A stretch of 41,517 bases of DNA from Thermaceae bacterium (GTDB lineage Bacteria > Deinococcota > Deinococci > Deinococcales > Marinithermaceae): NCBI GenBank assembly GCA_026984675.1, contig JALSRQ010000119.1, positions 1-41,517 on the forward strand. The letters run 5' to 3'. Numbering within the stretch: position 1 is the stretch's first letter; each line of letters begins with the position of its first letter. Under the pieces are notes generated by a model, which had not been told where the DNA came from, made no database searches, and saw only the letters and a program-made list of their open reading frames with translations. Position numbers and translations under genes: made by a program. Of the stretch, positions 21,703 through 28,774 are shown piece after piece.

Positions 21703-22646
21703 CCGAGGAGGAACGGCTCGCGGTCGTCGCCTGGCTCTACTACAAGGAGGGCCTGACCCAGGAGGGGATCGCCAGGAGGCTCGGGCTCTCCCGGGTCAAG
21801 GTGGCCCGCCTCCTGGCCCGGGCCCGGGAGCGGGGGGTGGTCGAGTTCCGCATCACCCGGCCGCTCCCCGAGAGCTTCCGACTGGCCCGGGCGCTGGAGA
21901 CCGCCTACCGCCTGGCCGAGGCGGTGGTGGCGCCCGGCGGTGAGGACCGCGAGGCCGCCCTGCGGGCGGTGGGGCAGGCCGCCGCCGAGACCCTGCTGCG
22001 GGTGGTCGGCCCCGGCGACGCCCTGGGGGTGGGCTGGAGCACCACCCTCCATCGCATGAACCCCTACCTCCACCCCCCCGGCCGGCCCCTCGGCGGCCGG
22101 GTGCACGAGCTGGTGGGCAGCTTTTTGGGGCAGGCGAACCCCTACTCGGTGAGCGCCCGGGTGGCCGAGGCGCTGGGCTGCCGGCTGGTGCCCCTGCCGG
22201 CCCCGGTGCTGGTGGAGCGCGCGGGTGTGGCGCGGGCGCTTTTGCGGGAGCCGGGGATCGCCGCCGCCCTCGAGGGCGCTCGGAGCGTGCGGGTGGCGTT
22301 CGTGGGGATCGGGCTCCTTGACCGCCGGGGCACCCTGGTGCAGACAGGGATGCTCCGCCTTGAGGAGGCCGAGGGGCTGATCCGCCTCGGGGCGGTGGGC
22401 GACGTGTTGATGCGGTTTTTCGACCGGGAAGGCAAGCCGCTCGCCACCCCCCTCGACGATCGGGTGATCGGGATCGACTGGGACGCCTTCCTGGCGATTC
22501 CCTACCGGGTGGCGGTGGCGGTGGGGGTGGAGAAGGCGCCGGTGATCCGCGCCGCCCTCGCCGGCGGGCTGGTCCACGCCCTGGTCACCGACGCCGCCAC
22601 CGCCCGGGCGCTGCTTGAGGGGGGAACGCCCCTTGGTTCAACCTGA
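21699..22646 (+). CDS. SorC-family sugar-responsive transcriptional regulator
   Basis: A 315-residue regulator. The N-terminal helix-turn-helix reads LTQEGIARRLGLSRVKVARLL near residue 21. The C-terminal SorC sugar-binding domain (about 55-312) shows GVGWSTTLHRM near 112, VAFVGIGLLDRRGTLVQTGML near 208 and the closing VTDAATARALLE. SorC effectors are usually phosphorylated sugars, as with LsrR and CggR, so a ketose or aldose phosphate made by this operon is the likely signal. The ATG overlaps the RuBisCO-like gene stop by 4 nt. It is last in the operon and probably acts on the GAACAAA elements around the promoter at 12687-12716. Confidence 0.9.
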   Translation: MTEEERLAVVAWLYYKEGLTQEGIARRLGLSRVKVARLLARARERGVVEFRITRPLPESFRLARALETAYRLAEAVVAPGGEDREAALRAVGQAAAETLLRVVGPGDALGVGWSTTLHRMNPYLHPPGRPLGGRVHELVGSFLGQANPYSVSARVAEALGCRLVPLPAPVLVERAGVARALLREPGIAAALEGARSVRVAFVGIGLLDRRGTLVQTGMLRLEEAEGLIRLGAVGDVLMRFFDREGKPLATPLDDRVIGIDWDAFLAIPYRVAVAVGVEKAPVIRAALAGGLVHALVTDAATARALLEGGTPLGST

Positions 22647-22664
22647 CCGCTCGGGTCGCCTTGC

Positions 22665-22693
22665 TTGCGAAAGGAAGAAAGGGTCGTTAGGAT
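22665..22693 (+). promoter_or_regulatory. rpsT promoter
   Basis: TTGCGA (22665-22670) and TAGGAT (22688-22693) with a 17-nt spacer, in the 83-nt gap after sorC. A leader of about 30 nt follows before the rpsT start. Confidence 0.65.
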
Positions 22694-22703
22694 AGGGTTT
22701 GCT

Positions 22704-22717
22704 GCCCCGAACGGGGC
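22704..22717 (+). promoter_or_regulatory. rpsT leader hairpin
   Basis: GCCCCG-AA-CGGGGC forms a 6-bp stem in the leader, followed within a few nt by the ribosome-binding site GGGAGGA. In E. coli S20 is autoregulated at translation; whether this stem takes part in anything similar is a guess. Confidence 0.4.
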
Positions 22718-22729
22718 CGAGGGAGGACT

Positions 22730-23017
22730 ATGGCGAAGAGCGCACGCACCCCATCGGCGATGAAGCGGCACCGCCAGTCGCTGAAGAGGCGGGCCCGCAA
22801 CCGAGCGAAGAAGTCGATGATCAAGACCTTCAGCAAGAAGGCGGTGGCCGCCGCCGAGGCCGGCGACAAGGAGCGGGCCCTTAAGTACATGCGGGTGGCC
22901 GAGAGCCTGATCGACAAGGCGGCCAAGGGCTCGACCCTGCACTGGCGGGCCGCCGCCCGGCGGAAGTCGCGGCTGATGCAAAGGCTCCACAAGCTGCTCG
23001 GCAGCCTCAGCGCCTAG
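22730..23017 (+). CDS. rpsT: 30S ribosomal protein S20
   Basis: S20 binds 16S rRNA early in 30S assembly. The 95-residue, very basic protein has the typical start [20 protein letters not shown], the RNARAKKS-like stretch [19 protein letters not shown] and the helical middle [20 protein letters not shown]. The end [16 protein letters not shown] is also usual. It has its own promoter and leader and is followed 8 nt later by the Thx gene, with which it shares a terminator at 23141-23165. Confidence 0.95.
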   Translation: MAKSARTPSAMKRHRQSLKRRARNRAKKSMIKTFSKKAVAAAEAGDKERALKYMRVAESLIDKAAKGSTLHWRAAARRKSRLMQRLHKLLGSLSA

Positions 23018-23025
23018 GGGGAAGC

Positions 23026-23109
23026 ATGGGCAAGGGGGACCGCCGCACCAAACGGGGCAAGATCTGGCGCGGGACCTACGGCAAGTACCGGTCGCGGAAG
23101 AAGAAGTAG
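23026..23109 (+). CDS. thx: 30S ribosomal protein Thx
   Basis: A 27-residue basic peptide, [14 protein letters not shown] followed by [13 protein letters not shown], matches protein Thx of the Thermus 30S subunit almost residue for residue. Thx sits in a cavity at the top of the 30S head and stabilises rRNA. The gene is too short for normal gene finding. It has a GGGGGAAGC ribosome-binding stretch just before ATG and lies 8 nt after rpsT. It supports placing the organism in or near the Thermales. Confidence 0.95.
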   Translation: MGKGDRRTKRGKIWRGTYGKYRSRKKK

Positions 23110-23140
23110 GCCGCTTGTGGGAGGGGAGGCCCGGCCCTCG

Positions 23141-23165
23141 GCTGGCCTTAGGGCCAGCGTTTTTT
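23141..23165 (+). terminator. rho-independent terminator of rpsT-thx
   Basis: GCTGGCC-TTAG-GGCCAGC (23141-23158) followed by G and a run of six T. It also lies just beyond the convergent minC stop at 23175. Confidence 0.85.
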
Positions 23166-23174
23166 CTTGGGCGG

Positions 23175-23720
23175 TCAGCGGCCCTTGCCCCAGGGCTCCA
23201 GGACGATCCGTTCCTCCCGGACCACCGCCCGTTCGGGCCCCTGGCCGGAGAACCCCTCCTCCGGCGCCCGGGCCACCAGGTCGGCGATCCTGAGCTGCTT
23301 GGCCTCGACCCTTAGCGCCCAGATCGCGGCCGCGCGGTTGCCGCCGGCGCCGGCGTGGGCCAGGCCGCGCAGCTTGCCCACCACGATCACGTCGCCCCCG
23401 GCCACCACCTCGCCGCCGGGGTTGACGTCGCCGAGGACGACCACCGTCCCGCTGGCGGCGACCCGGCGGCCGGCCCGGACGGTTTCGGGGACGACCTCGG
23501 TGCCGGGTTGGGCCTCGGCGCCGCGGGGCGGCCGGAAGGTGACCCCGCGCTCCTCGCCGGCGGCCAGCACCGCCCGGACGACCTCGGCGGGGACGAAACC
23601 GGCGACCTCGACCTCGAGGGGAAGCCCGGGCACCCGTTCGAGGGCCCGGGCCACCTCCTCGGGGGTCTCGTCGCCGTCGAGGCGGAGGGCCAGGGCCTTA
23701 GGGGTGGCGCGCAGTCGCAT
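23175..23720 (-). CDS. minC: septum site-determining protein MinC
   Basis: MinC inhibits FtsZ assembly away from midcell. The 181-residue protein is shorter than the usual 220-230 residues. The C-terminal beta-helix domain is complete: GRRVAASGTVVVLGDVNPGG near residue 84, AGGDVIVVGKLRGLAHAGA near 107 and AIWALRVEAKQLRIAD near 132. The N-terminal domain (1-75) is reduced. It overlaps the end of the PBP2 gene by 23 nt and closes the minus-strand operon deoC-maf-mreC-mreD-pbp2-minC. MinD and MinE are not seen in the window. Confidence 0.9.
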   Translation of the reverse strand: MRLRATPKALALRLDGDETPEEVARALERVPGLPLEVEVAGFVPAEVVRAVLAAGEERGVTFRPPRGAEAQPGTEVVPETVRAGRRVAASGTVVVLGDVNPGGEVVAGGDVIVVGKLRGLAHAGAGGNRAAAIWALRVEAKQLRIADLVARAPEEGFSGQGPERAVVREERIVLEPWGKGR

Positions 23721-25443
23721 CGGCCCCCGTTATACCCCAAAAGGCGGCCATCACCTTCTTGACCACCGGCAGCGCCGCCCGGCTGCCCTCGCCGCCGTTT
23801 TCGATGAAAGCGACCACCACCAGCGGGCGGTGCTTCCCGTCCGGCGGCCAGGGGCCGAACCCGGCGTACCAGGCGTGCTCGTACCCCGCCCGCTTGCCGG
23901 GGGTCTCGGCGGTGCCGGTCTTGCCCGCAGTGGGGACCGGGAAGTCCTTGAGGCGGAAGCGGGCGGTGCCCTCGGTGACGGTCATCCTGAGCCCCTGGCG
24001 GATCAGGCCGAGGTAGCGGCCGGCGACCGGCCGGGCCGAGGGCGGCGCGGCGACCAGGTGGAGCCTTGGCAGCCGGCCGGTGAAGAGGGCGGCGTAGGCC
24101 CGGGCCAGCTGGGCCGGGCTCGCCAGCACCGGTCCCTGGCCGATCGCCACCGAAAGGGTCTCGCCGGGGTACCAGGGCTCGCCGAAGGTCTTCCGCTTCC
24201 AGGCCCGGGTGGGGATGAGGCCGGTGCGCTCCTTGATCGCCAGGCCGGTCGGTTCCCCCAGGCCGAAGGCGCGGGCCCTCCGGGCGATGGCGTCGAGGGC
24301 CCGCAGGGGCCCCGCCTGGATCACCGCCTGGTAGAACCAGGTGTTGCAGGAGAAGGCGATCGCCCGGCGCACGTCCATCGGCCCCAGGTCGCGGGACGAC
24401 CAGTTGCGCCTTAGCTGCCCCCCGAACCGGATCGCCGGCAGGCAGCGGAAGACCTGGCCGGGCGGGATCAGGCGGGCCTCGAGGAGGGCCGAGGCGGTGA
24501 CCGGCTTGAAGGTGCTCCCCGGGGGGTAGGCCTGGACCGCCCGGTTCAAAAGCGGCTTGGCCGGGTTTTGGATCACCGAGCGGATGGCCTCGACCTCGAC
24601 CGGGTGGCGAACGAAGAGGTTGGGGTCGAAGGCGGGGGCGCTGGCCATGGCCAGCACCGCCCCGGTCCCGGGGTCGATCGCCACCGCCGCCCCCCGCAGG
24701 GTCCCCGCCGGCGGCAGGCCGAGCTTTTTGCGCCCGGCGTTGACGTCGGCGAGGGCCTCGGCGAGGGCCTTCTCGGCGGCCTTTTGCAACCGGTAGTCGA
24801 GGGTCAGGCGGAGATCCTCGCCGGGGACCGGGGGGCGCAGGACCTCCTCCCTCAGGATCGCCCCGCGGGCGTCCCGCTCCACCAGCTTGAGCCCGCGCCG
24901 GCCCCGCAGGCGCGCCTCGAAGGCGGCCTCCAGCCCCGCCTTGCCCACCAGGTCGTCGGGCTGGTACCCCCGCTTGAGGTCCTCGGGGCCGGGGGGCTGC
25001 ACGTAGCCGATCACCGCCCCGGCGATGGGGTGGGGGTAGGTGCGCTCGACCCGCTCCTTGAGCCAGAGGTTCCTCTGGCCGGCGGTGAGCTCGGCCAGGG
25101 TGGGAACCAGCGCCTCGGGGAGGTTGGCGGCCACCACCACCGGGCCCTTTTTCGGTTGGGGCAGGGCCTTCAGGTCGAGGAGGTCGAGGATGCGGCCGAG
25201 GAACCGCACCGGGCCGCCGGAATAGTAGAGGTCGTAGGCGATGCGGTTTTTGGCCAGCACCACCCCGTTCCGGTCGAGGATCCGCCCCCGGGGGGCGGGG
25301 ATCGACTCGGTCTTGAGGTAGTTGCCCCGGCTCTCGGTGACGTAGCGCTGGTGGAGGACGACCTGGAGCTCGAAGAGGCGGAGGCCAAGGAGGAGAAGCC
25401 CCAGGTAGGCCAGAAGGAGCATCAGCCGGAGCCTATCCGGCAT
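23698..25443 (-). CDS. mrdA: penicillin-binding protein 2 (elongasome transpeptidase)
   Basis: A 581-residue class B penicillin-binding protein that cross-links peptidoglycan during elongation. One N-terminal membrane anchor (LMLLLAYLGLLLLGLRLFEL) precedes the dimerisation domain, which contains APRGRILDRNGVVLAKN near residue 50. The transpeptidase domain has the serine motif STFK near 313, the SCN motif in AFSCNTWFY near 367 and the KTG motif in TAGKTGTAE near 518. It overlaps mreD by 11 nt, and the mreC-mreD-pbp2 order is the common rod-shape arrangement. MreB and RodA are not in the window. Confidence 0.95.
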   Translation of the reverse strand: MPDRLRLMLLLAYLGLLLLGLRLFELQVVLHQRYVTESRGNYLKTESIPAPRGRILDRNGVVLAKNRIAYDLYYSGGPVRFLGRILDLLDLKALPQPKKGPVVVAANLPEALVPTLAELTAGQRNLWLKERVERTYPHPIAGAVIGYVQPPGPEDLKRGYQPDDLVGKAGLEAAFEARLRGRRGLKLVERDARGAILREEVLRPPVPGEDLRLTLDYRLQKAAEKALAEALADVNAGRKKLGLPPAGTLRGAAVAIDPGTGAVLAMASAPAFDPNLFVRHPVEVEAIRSVIQNPAKPLLNRAVQAYPPGSTFKPVTASALLEARLIPPGQVFRCLPAIRFGGQLRRNWSSRDLGPMDVRRAIAFSCNTWFYQAVIQAGPLRALDAIARRARAFGLGEPTGLAIKERTGLIPTRAWKRKTFGEPWYPGETLSVAIGQGPVLASPAQLARAYAALFTGRLPRLHLVAAPPSARPVAGRYLGLIRQGLRMTVTEGTARFRLKDFPVPTAGKTGTAETPGKRAGYEHAWYAGFGPWPPDGKHRPLVVVAFIENGGEGSRAALPVVKKVMAAFWGITGADATARHP

Positions 25444-25915
25444 GCCCCTCCTCCCGGAGCAGGGCGTCCGCCGCCCGGAGGTAGAGGGGGGCCACCAGGG
25501 CGGTGAGGAGGGCCTCGCCGAGGACGGTGCCGAGGAAGTCGAACGGCCCCACCAGGAAGAGCCCCAGGGCGTAGACCACCAGGAAGACCCCGGCCCACTT
25601 GGCCAGGTAGGCGCCGGTCAGGATCGCCGCCCGGCCCAGGGTCTCCTCGATGTGCAACCGGCTGGCCAGCGCCAGCATCGCGTAGGCGGAGAAGAGGAGC
25701 CCCACCGCCAACAGCCCCAGGTACCCCCCGCCGGCGAGGTCGGCGAAGAGCCCCACCAGGAAGGCGGTCGCCAGCGCCCAGGCGGGGCGGAGCCTGGGGG
25801 TGAGGGCGGCGACCAGCAAAAACCAGAAGTCGGGGGCGGGGATTTCGTCGGGCAGGAGGCCGGAAAACAGCGAGGCCAGGAAGAGGGTGAGCAAGAACAG
25901 CGCGGCGATCCGCAT
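25433..25915 (-). CDS. mreD: rod shape-determining protein MreD
   Basis: A 160-residue integral membrane protein with about five helices (for example FLLTLFLASLFSGLLP and VFLVVYALGLFLVG). Family cues are the PAPDFWFLLVAALTPRLRP segment near residue 27 and LVGLFADLAGGGYLG near 54. It works with MreC to link cytoplasmic MreB to the cell-wall enzymes. The ATG start shares its A with the mreC stop, and the 3' end overlaps pbp2 by 11 nt. Confidence 0.88.
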   Translation of the reverse strand: MRIAALFLLTLFLASLFSGLLPDEIPAPDFWFLLVAALTPRLRPAWALATAFLVGLFADLAGGGYLGLLAVGLLFSAYAMLALASRLHIEETLGRAAILTGAYLAKWAGVFLVVYALGLFLVGPFDFLGTVLGEALLTALVAPLYLRAADALLREEGHAG

Positions 25916-26691
25916 CAGAGCCTCCGAAGCACGACCACTTCCTGCAGCAGCGAGAGCCGGACCCGCGGCTCGGCCTCGGCCCAGCAGACCAGCTGACCGG
26001 GCCCCGGCGGCGGCGCCCGCACCACCCGGCCGACCGGGATCCCCTCGGGAAAGAGCCCGCCGATCGCCCCGGTGACCAAAAGCTCGCCCGCCTTCAGGCC
26101 GGCCTCGCAGGGAAAGCGCACCCTGAGCGTCCGGGGGGGGCGGCCGTAGGCCACGCCCCGGCCCGGGCCCTCGAGCCGCCGCACCCCCACCGCGCTCTCG
26201 GGGTCCACCAGGGTGCGGACCACCGCGGTGCGGGGGGTGGTCTCGACGATCACCCCCACCAGCCCGCGCTCGCTGGTCACCGGCATCCCCACCGCCAGCC
26301 CGTCGGCCGCCCCCAGCCCCAGCACCAGCCGGCGGAAGAGCCCGCTGGGGTCGCCCTCGATCACCGGGGCCACCGCCACCACCCCGGGGGCCTGGCGCTC
26401 GCGGATCTTGAGCACCCGCCGCAGGCGGCGGTTTTCCAGCTGGAGCCGGGCGAGCCGTTGCTCCAGGGCGGCCTTCTCGCGCCGGAGCCTTAGGGCCTCG
26501 CTCCGCCAGTCGCGGCGGTCGGCGAGGGTGGCGAGGGCCGCCCGGAGGTTCTGGCCCACCCGGTAGCCGAGGGAAAAGATCGGGGCGGTGCGGCCGGCCA
26601 CCTCGGCCGGCAGCGTCGGCGCGGTGCGGGCGGTGAGCACCGCCAGCACCAGGCCCACCCCGGTGAGCAAAAGCCAGATCGCCCGCAGCAA
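25915..26691 (-). CDS. mreC: rod shape-determining protein MreC
   Basis: A 258-residue periplasmic scaffold protein of the elongasome. One membrane helix (IWLLLTGVGLVLAVL) is followed by a coiled coil rich in Leu, Arg and Glu (about residues 55-95) and the two beta-barrel domains, with VVAVAPVIEGDPSGLFRRLV near 102, GMPVTSERGLVGVIVE near 132 and the closing LLVTGAIGGLFPEGIPVGRV near 212. The ATG lies 3 nt after the maf stop. It should position PBP2 encoded downstream. Confidence 0.92.
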   Translation of the reverse strand: MLRAIWLLLTGVGLVLAVLTARTAPTLPAEVAGRTAPIFSLGYRVGQNLRAALATLADRRDWRSEALRLRREKAALEQRLARLQLENRRLRRVLKIRERQAPGVVAVAPVIEGDPSGLFRRLVLGLGAADGLAVGMPVTSERGLVGVIVETTPRTAVVRTLVDPESAVGVRRLEGPGRGVAYGRPPRTLRVRFPCEAGLKAGELLVTGAIGGLFPEGIPVGRVVRAPPPGPGQLVCWAEAEPRVRLSLLQEVVVLRRL

Positions 26692-26694
26692 CCC

Positions 26695-27267
26695 TTAGGC
26701 CCCCTCGAGCAGAGGGTACCCGAGTTCCTTGAGAACTTCCCAAACCGCCGCTACCGGGAGCCCCACCACCGCGTAGAAGTCGCCCTCGACCCCGGCGACC
26801 AGCGCCATCCCCTTTTCCTGGATGCCGTAGCCGCCGGCCTTGTCGAGCCCCTCGCCGGTGGCCGCGTACCAGCGGATCTCGTCCTCGTCGAGCTCGCGAA
26901 AGCGGACCCGGGGGGCCGCCAGCACCGTTCGGGCCCGACCCTCGGGGTCGACCACCGCCACCCCGGTGTGGACCGTGTGGGTGCGGCCCGAGAGGAGGCG
27001 GAGGAAGGCGGCGTTCTCCTCCCCGTCGCGGGGCTTGCCCAGCACCCGGTCGCCGAGGGCCACCACCGTGTCGGCCCCCAGGGCGAACCGCCCCGGCTCC
27101 CAGGCGGCCCGGGCCTTTTTCTCGGCCCAGACCAGGGCGAAGCGGCCGGGCGGGGCGGCGGGCGGGGGTTCGGCGAGCCCGGGGTCCCGGACCTCGAAGG
27201 GAAGCCCCAGCCGGGCCAGGAGCTCCCGCCGCCGGGGGCTTTTCGAGGCCAGGATCAGGGGCCTCAT
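26695..27267 (-). CDS. maf: Maf-family nucleotide pyrophosphatase
   Basis: A 190-residue Maf protein that hydrolyses non-canonical or selected nucleoside triphosphates. The hallmark N-terminus LILASKSPRRRELLARLG (residues 4-21) and the catalytic ALGADTVVALGDRVLGKP segment near 62 are intact. GEGLDKAGGYGIQEKGM near 138 is the third conserved motif. Maf genes often sit next to mreBCD, as here. The ATG overlaps the deoC stop by 4 nt. Whether it prefers dTTP/UTP or m7GTP cannot be told from these motifs alone. Confidence 0.93.
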   Translation of the reverse strand: MRPLILASKSPRRRELLARLGLPFEVRDPGLAEPPPAAPPGRFALVWAEKKARAAWEPGRFALGADTVVALGDRVLGKPRDGEENAAFLRLLSGRTHTVHTGVAVVDPEGRARTVLAAPRVRFRELDEDEIRWYAATGEGLDKAGGYGIQEKGMALVAGVEGDFYAVVGLPVAAVWEVLKELGYPLLEGA

Positions 27268-27911
27268 TCCCCGACCAACCGTACCCCGGAGGAGGTGCCG
27301 ATGCGATCGGCCCCGGCCTCGATCATCGCCCAGGCGGTCTCGCGGTCGCGGATGCCGCCGGCGGCCTTGACCCGGGCCCGACCGGCGGCGACCTCCTTGA
27401 GCAGGCGGACGTCCTCGAGGCTGGCCCCCCGGGGCCCGAACCCGGTCGAGGTCTTCAGGAAGTCGGCCCCGCCCCGGATCGCCGCCTCGGCCAGGGGACG
27501 GAGCTCCTCGGGGGTGAAGAAGCCGGTCTCCAGGATGACCTTGAGCACCGCCCCCGGCACCGCCCGGCGCACCGCCCCCACGTCGGCCTCGACCGCCTTT
27601 AGGTTCCCCGCCTTGGCCTCGCCGATGGCGATCACCATGTCGATCTCGTCGGCCCCCTGGGCCACCGCCAGGGCGGCCTCGGCGGCCTTGACCTCGGGGG
27701 CGCTGGCCCCCAGGGGGAAGCCCACCACCGCCGCCAGGCGCAGGGGGGCGTCCCCCTTCTTCGCCCGCACGAGCGGCACGTACCGGGGGTTGACGCAGAC
27801 CGCGTAGAAGTAGTGGGCCAGGGCCTCCTCGACCAACCGCTCGATCTGGGCCGGGGTGGCCTCGGGTTTTAGCAGGGTGTGGTCGATGTACCCCGCGAGC
27901 CGGTAGTCCAT
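27264..27911 (-). CDS. deoC: deoxyribose-phosphate aldolase
   Basis: DeoC reversibly cleaves 2-deoxyribose-5-phosphate to glyceraldehyde-3-phosphate and acetaldehyde. The 215-residue TIM-barrel protein has IDHTLLKPEATPAQIERL near residue 9, AVCVNPRYVPLV near 37, EIDMVIAIGEAKAG near 90 and the Schiff-base lysine in GADFLKTSTGFGP near 150. The closing KAAGGIRDRETAWAMIEAGA is also diagnostic. It heads the cell-shape operon, with a -10 box 6 nt from its ATG. It diverges from the ornithine-cyclodeaminase-like gene. No functional link to the shape genes is evident. Confidence 0.95.
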   Translation of the reverse strand: MDYRLAGYIDHTLLKPEATPAQIERLVEEALAHYFYAVCVNPRYVPLVRAKKGDAPLRLAAVVGFPLGASAPEVKAAEAALAVAQGADEIDMVIAIGEAKAGNLKAVEADVGAVRRAVPGAVLKVILETGFFTPEELRPLAEAAIRGGADFLKTSTGFGPRGASLEDVRLLKEVAAGRARVKAAGGIRDRETAWAMIEAGADRIGTSSGVRLVGE

Positions 27912-27917
27912 GCCCCT

Positions 27918-27923
27918 ACTCTA
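27918..27923 (-). promoter_or_regulatory. -10 box of deoC operon (leaderless type)
   Basis: TAGAGT on the minus strand ends 6 nt before the deoC ATG at 27911. The distance fits transcription starting at the start codon. No clear -35 is seen. Confidence 0.5.
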
Positions 27924-27931
27924 AGCCGCGA

Positions 27932-27937
27932 TAGGCT
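27932..27937 (+). promoter_or_regulatory. -10 box of ornithine-cyclodeaminase-like gene (leaderless type)
   Basis: TAGGCT ends 6 nt before the ATG at 27944, a mirror image of the deoC arrangement in the same 32-nt gap. No clear -35 is seen. Confidence 0.5.
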
Positions 27938-27943
27938 GAGGGG

Positions 27944-28774
27944 ATGGAGCTTCCCGGCTACCGGCGGGTCGCCGAGGCGATCCGGGCGGCGCTCCTGAAG
28001 GGGGTGGACGCCCCCCGTCGCACCGTGCTGCCGGTGCCCGGGGGCCGCTTCCTGGTGATGCCGGCGGCCGACGACCGGGTGGCGATCGCCAAGCTGGTGG
28101 TGGTCCGGCCGGGCGGGGAGCCGAGCGTCCGCGCCGAGCTCTGGGCCCACGACCTTCAGACCGGCGAGGCGCACCGCCTCCCCGCCGAGGAGCTCACCGT
28201 TCGCCGCACCGCCGCCCTCAGCCTGTTGGCCGCCTGGAGCCTGGCCCCGAGAAAACGGGGTTCGCTCTTGCTCCTGGGCGCCGGGCGGCAGGCCCGGGGG
28301 CACCTCGAGGCCTTCCACGAGGGCCTCGCCCTCACCCGGGTCCTGGTCAAGGGGCGAAGCCCCGAGCGGGTCGAGGCCCTTCTCGAGGCCGCCCGCGCGC
28401 TTGGCCTTCCCGCCGAGCCCTTCTCCGGCCGCTACCCCGAGGACCTCGCCTTCGTGGTCACCGCCACCACCAGCCCCACCCCGGTGGTGGGGGACGACCT
28501 CCCCGAGGGGGTCTTCGTGGCCGCGGTGGGGAGCTACACCCCCGAGGCCCGGGAGCTCCCCGAGGCGCTCCTGGCCCGGGCCGAGTGGGTGGTCGCCGAC
28601 ACCGCCGACGCCCTCGCCGAGGCGGGCGAGCTGGTGGGGCTTCCCCGGGGACGGGTGCGGCTGCTCGCCGAGGTGCTGAGGGAACCCCCTCGGCCCCGGG
28701 GACTGGTCGTCTTCAAGTCCACCGGCCACGCGGTCTTCGATCTGGCCGCGGTGCGGGCCTATTTGAACGCGTAG
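27944..28774 (+). CDS. ornithine cyclodeaminase / mu-crystallin family protein
   Basis: A 276-residue NAD(P)-dependent enzyme of the ornithine cyclodeaminase/mu-crystallin family, somewhat shorter than the usual 310-330. The Rossmann nucleotide site is SLLLLGAGRQARGHLEAF near residue 104. RRTAALSLLAAWSLAP near 87, VVTATTSPTPVV near 172 and VAAVGSYTPEARELP near 192 follow the family order. VVFKSTGHAVFDLAAVRAYL closes the protein. Relatives act as ornithine cyclodeaminase, pyrroline-2-carboxylate reductase or amino-acid dehydrogenases; the activity here cannot be assigned. The 3' end overlaps the convergent amidase gene by 16 nt. Confidence 0.85.
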   Translation: MELPGYRRVAEAIRAALLKGVDAPRRTVLPVPGGRFLVMPAADDRVAIAKLVVVRPGGEPSVRAELWAHDLQTGEAHRLPAEELTVRRTAALSLLAAWSLAPRKRGSLLLLGAGRQARGHLEAFHEGLALTRVLVKGRSPERVEALLEAARALGLPAEPFSGRYPEDLAFVVTATTSPTPVVGDDLPEGVFVAAVGSYTPEARELPEALLARAEWVVADTADALAEAGELVGLPRGRVRLLAEVLREPPRPRGLVVFKSTGHAVFDLAAVRAYLNA

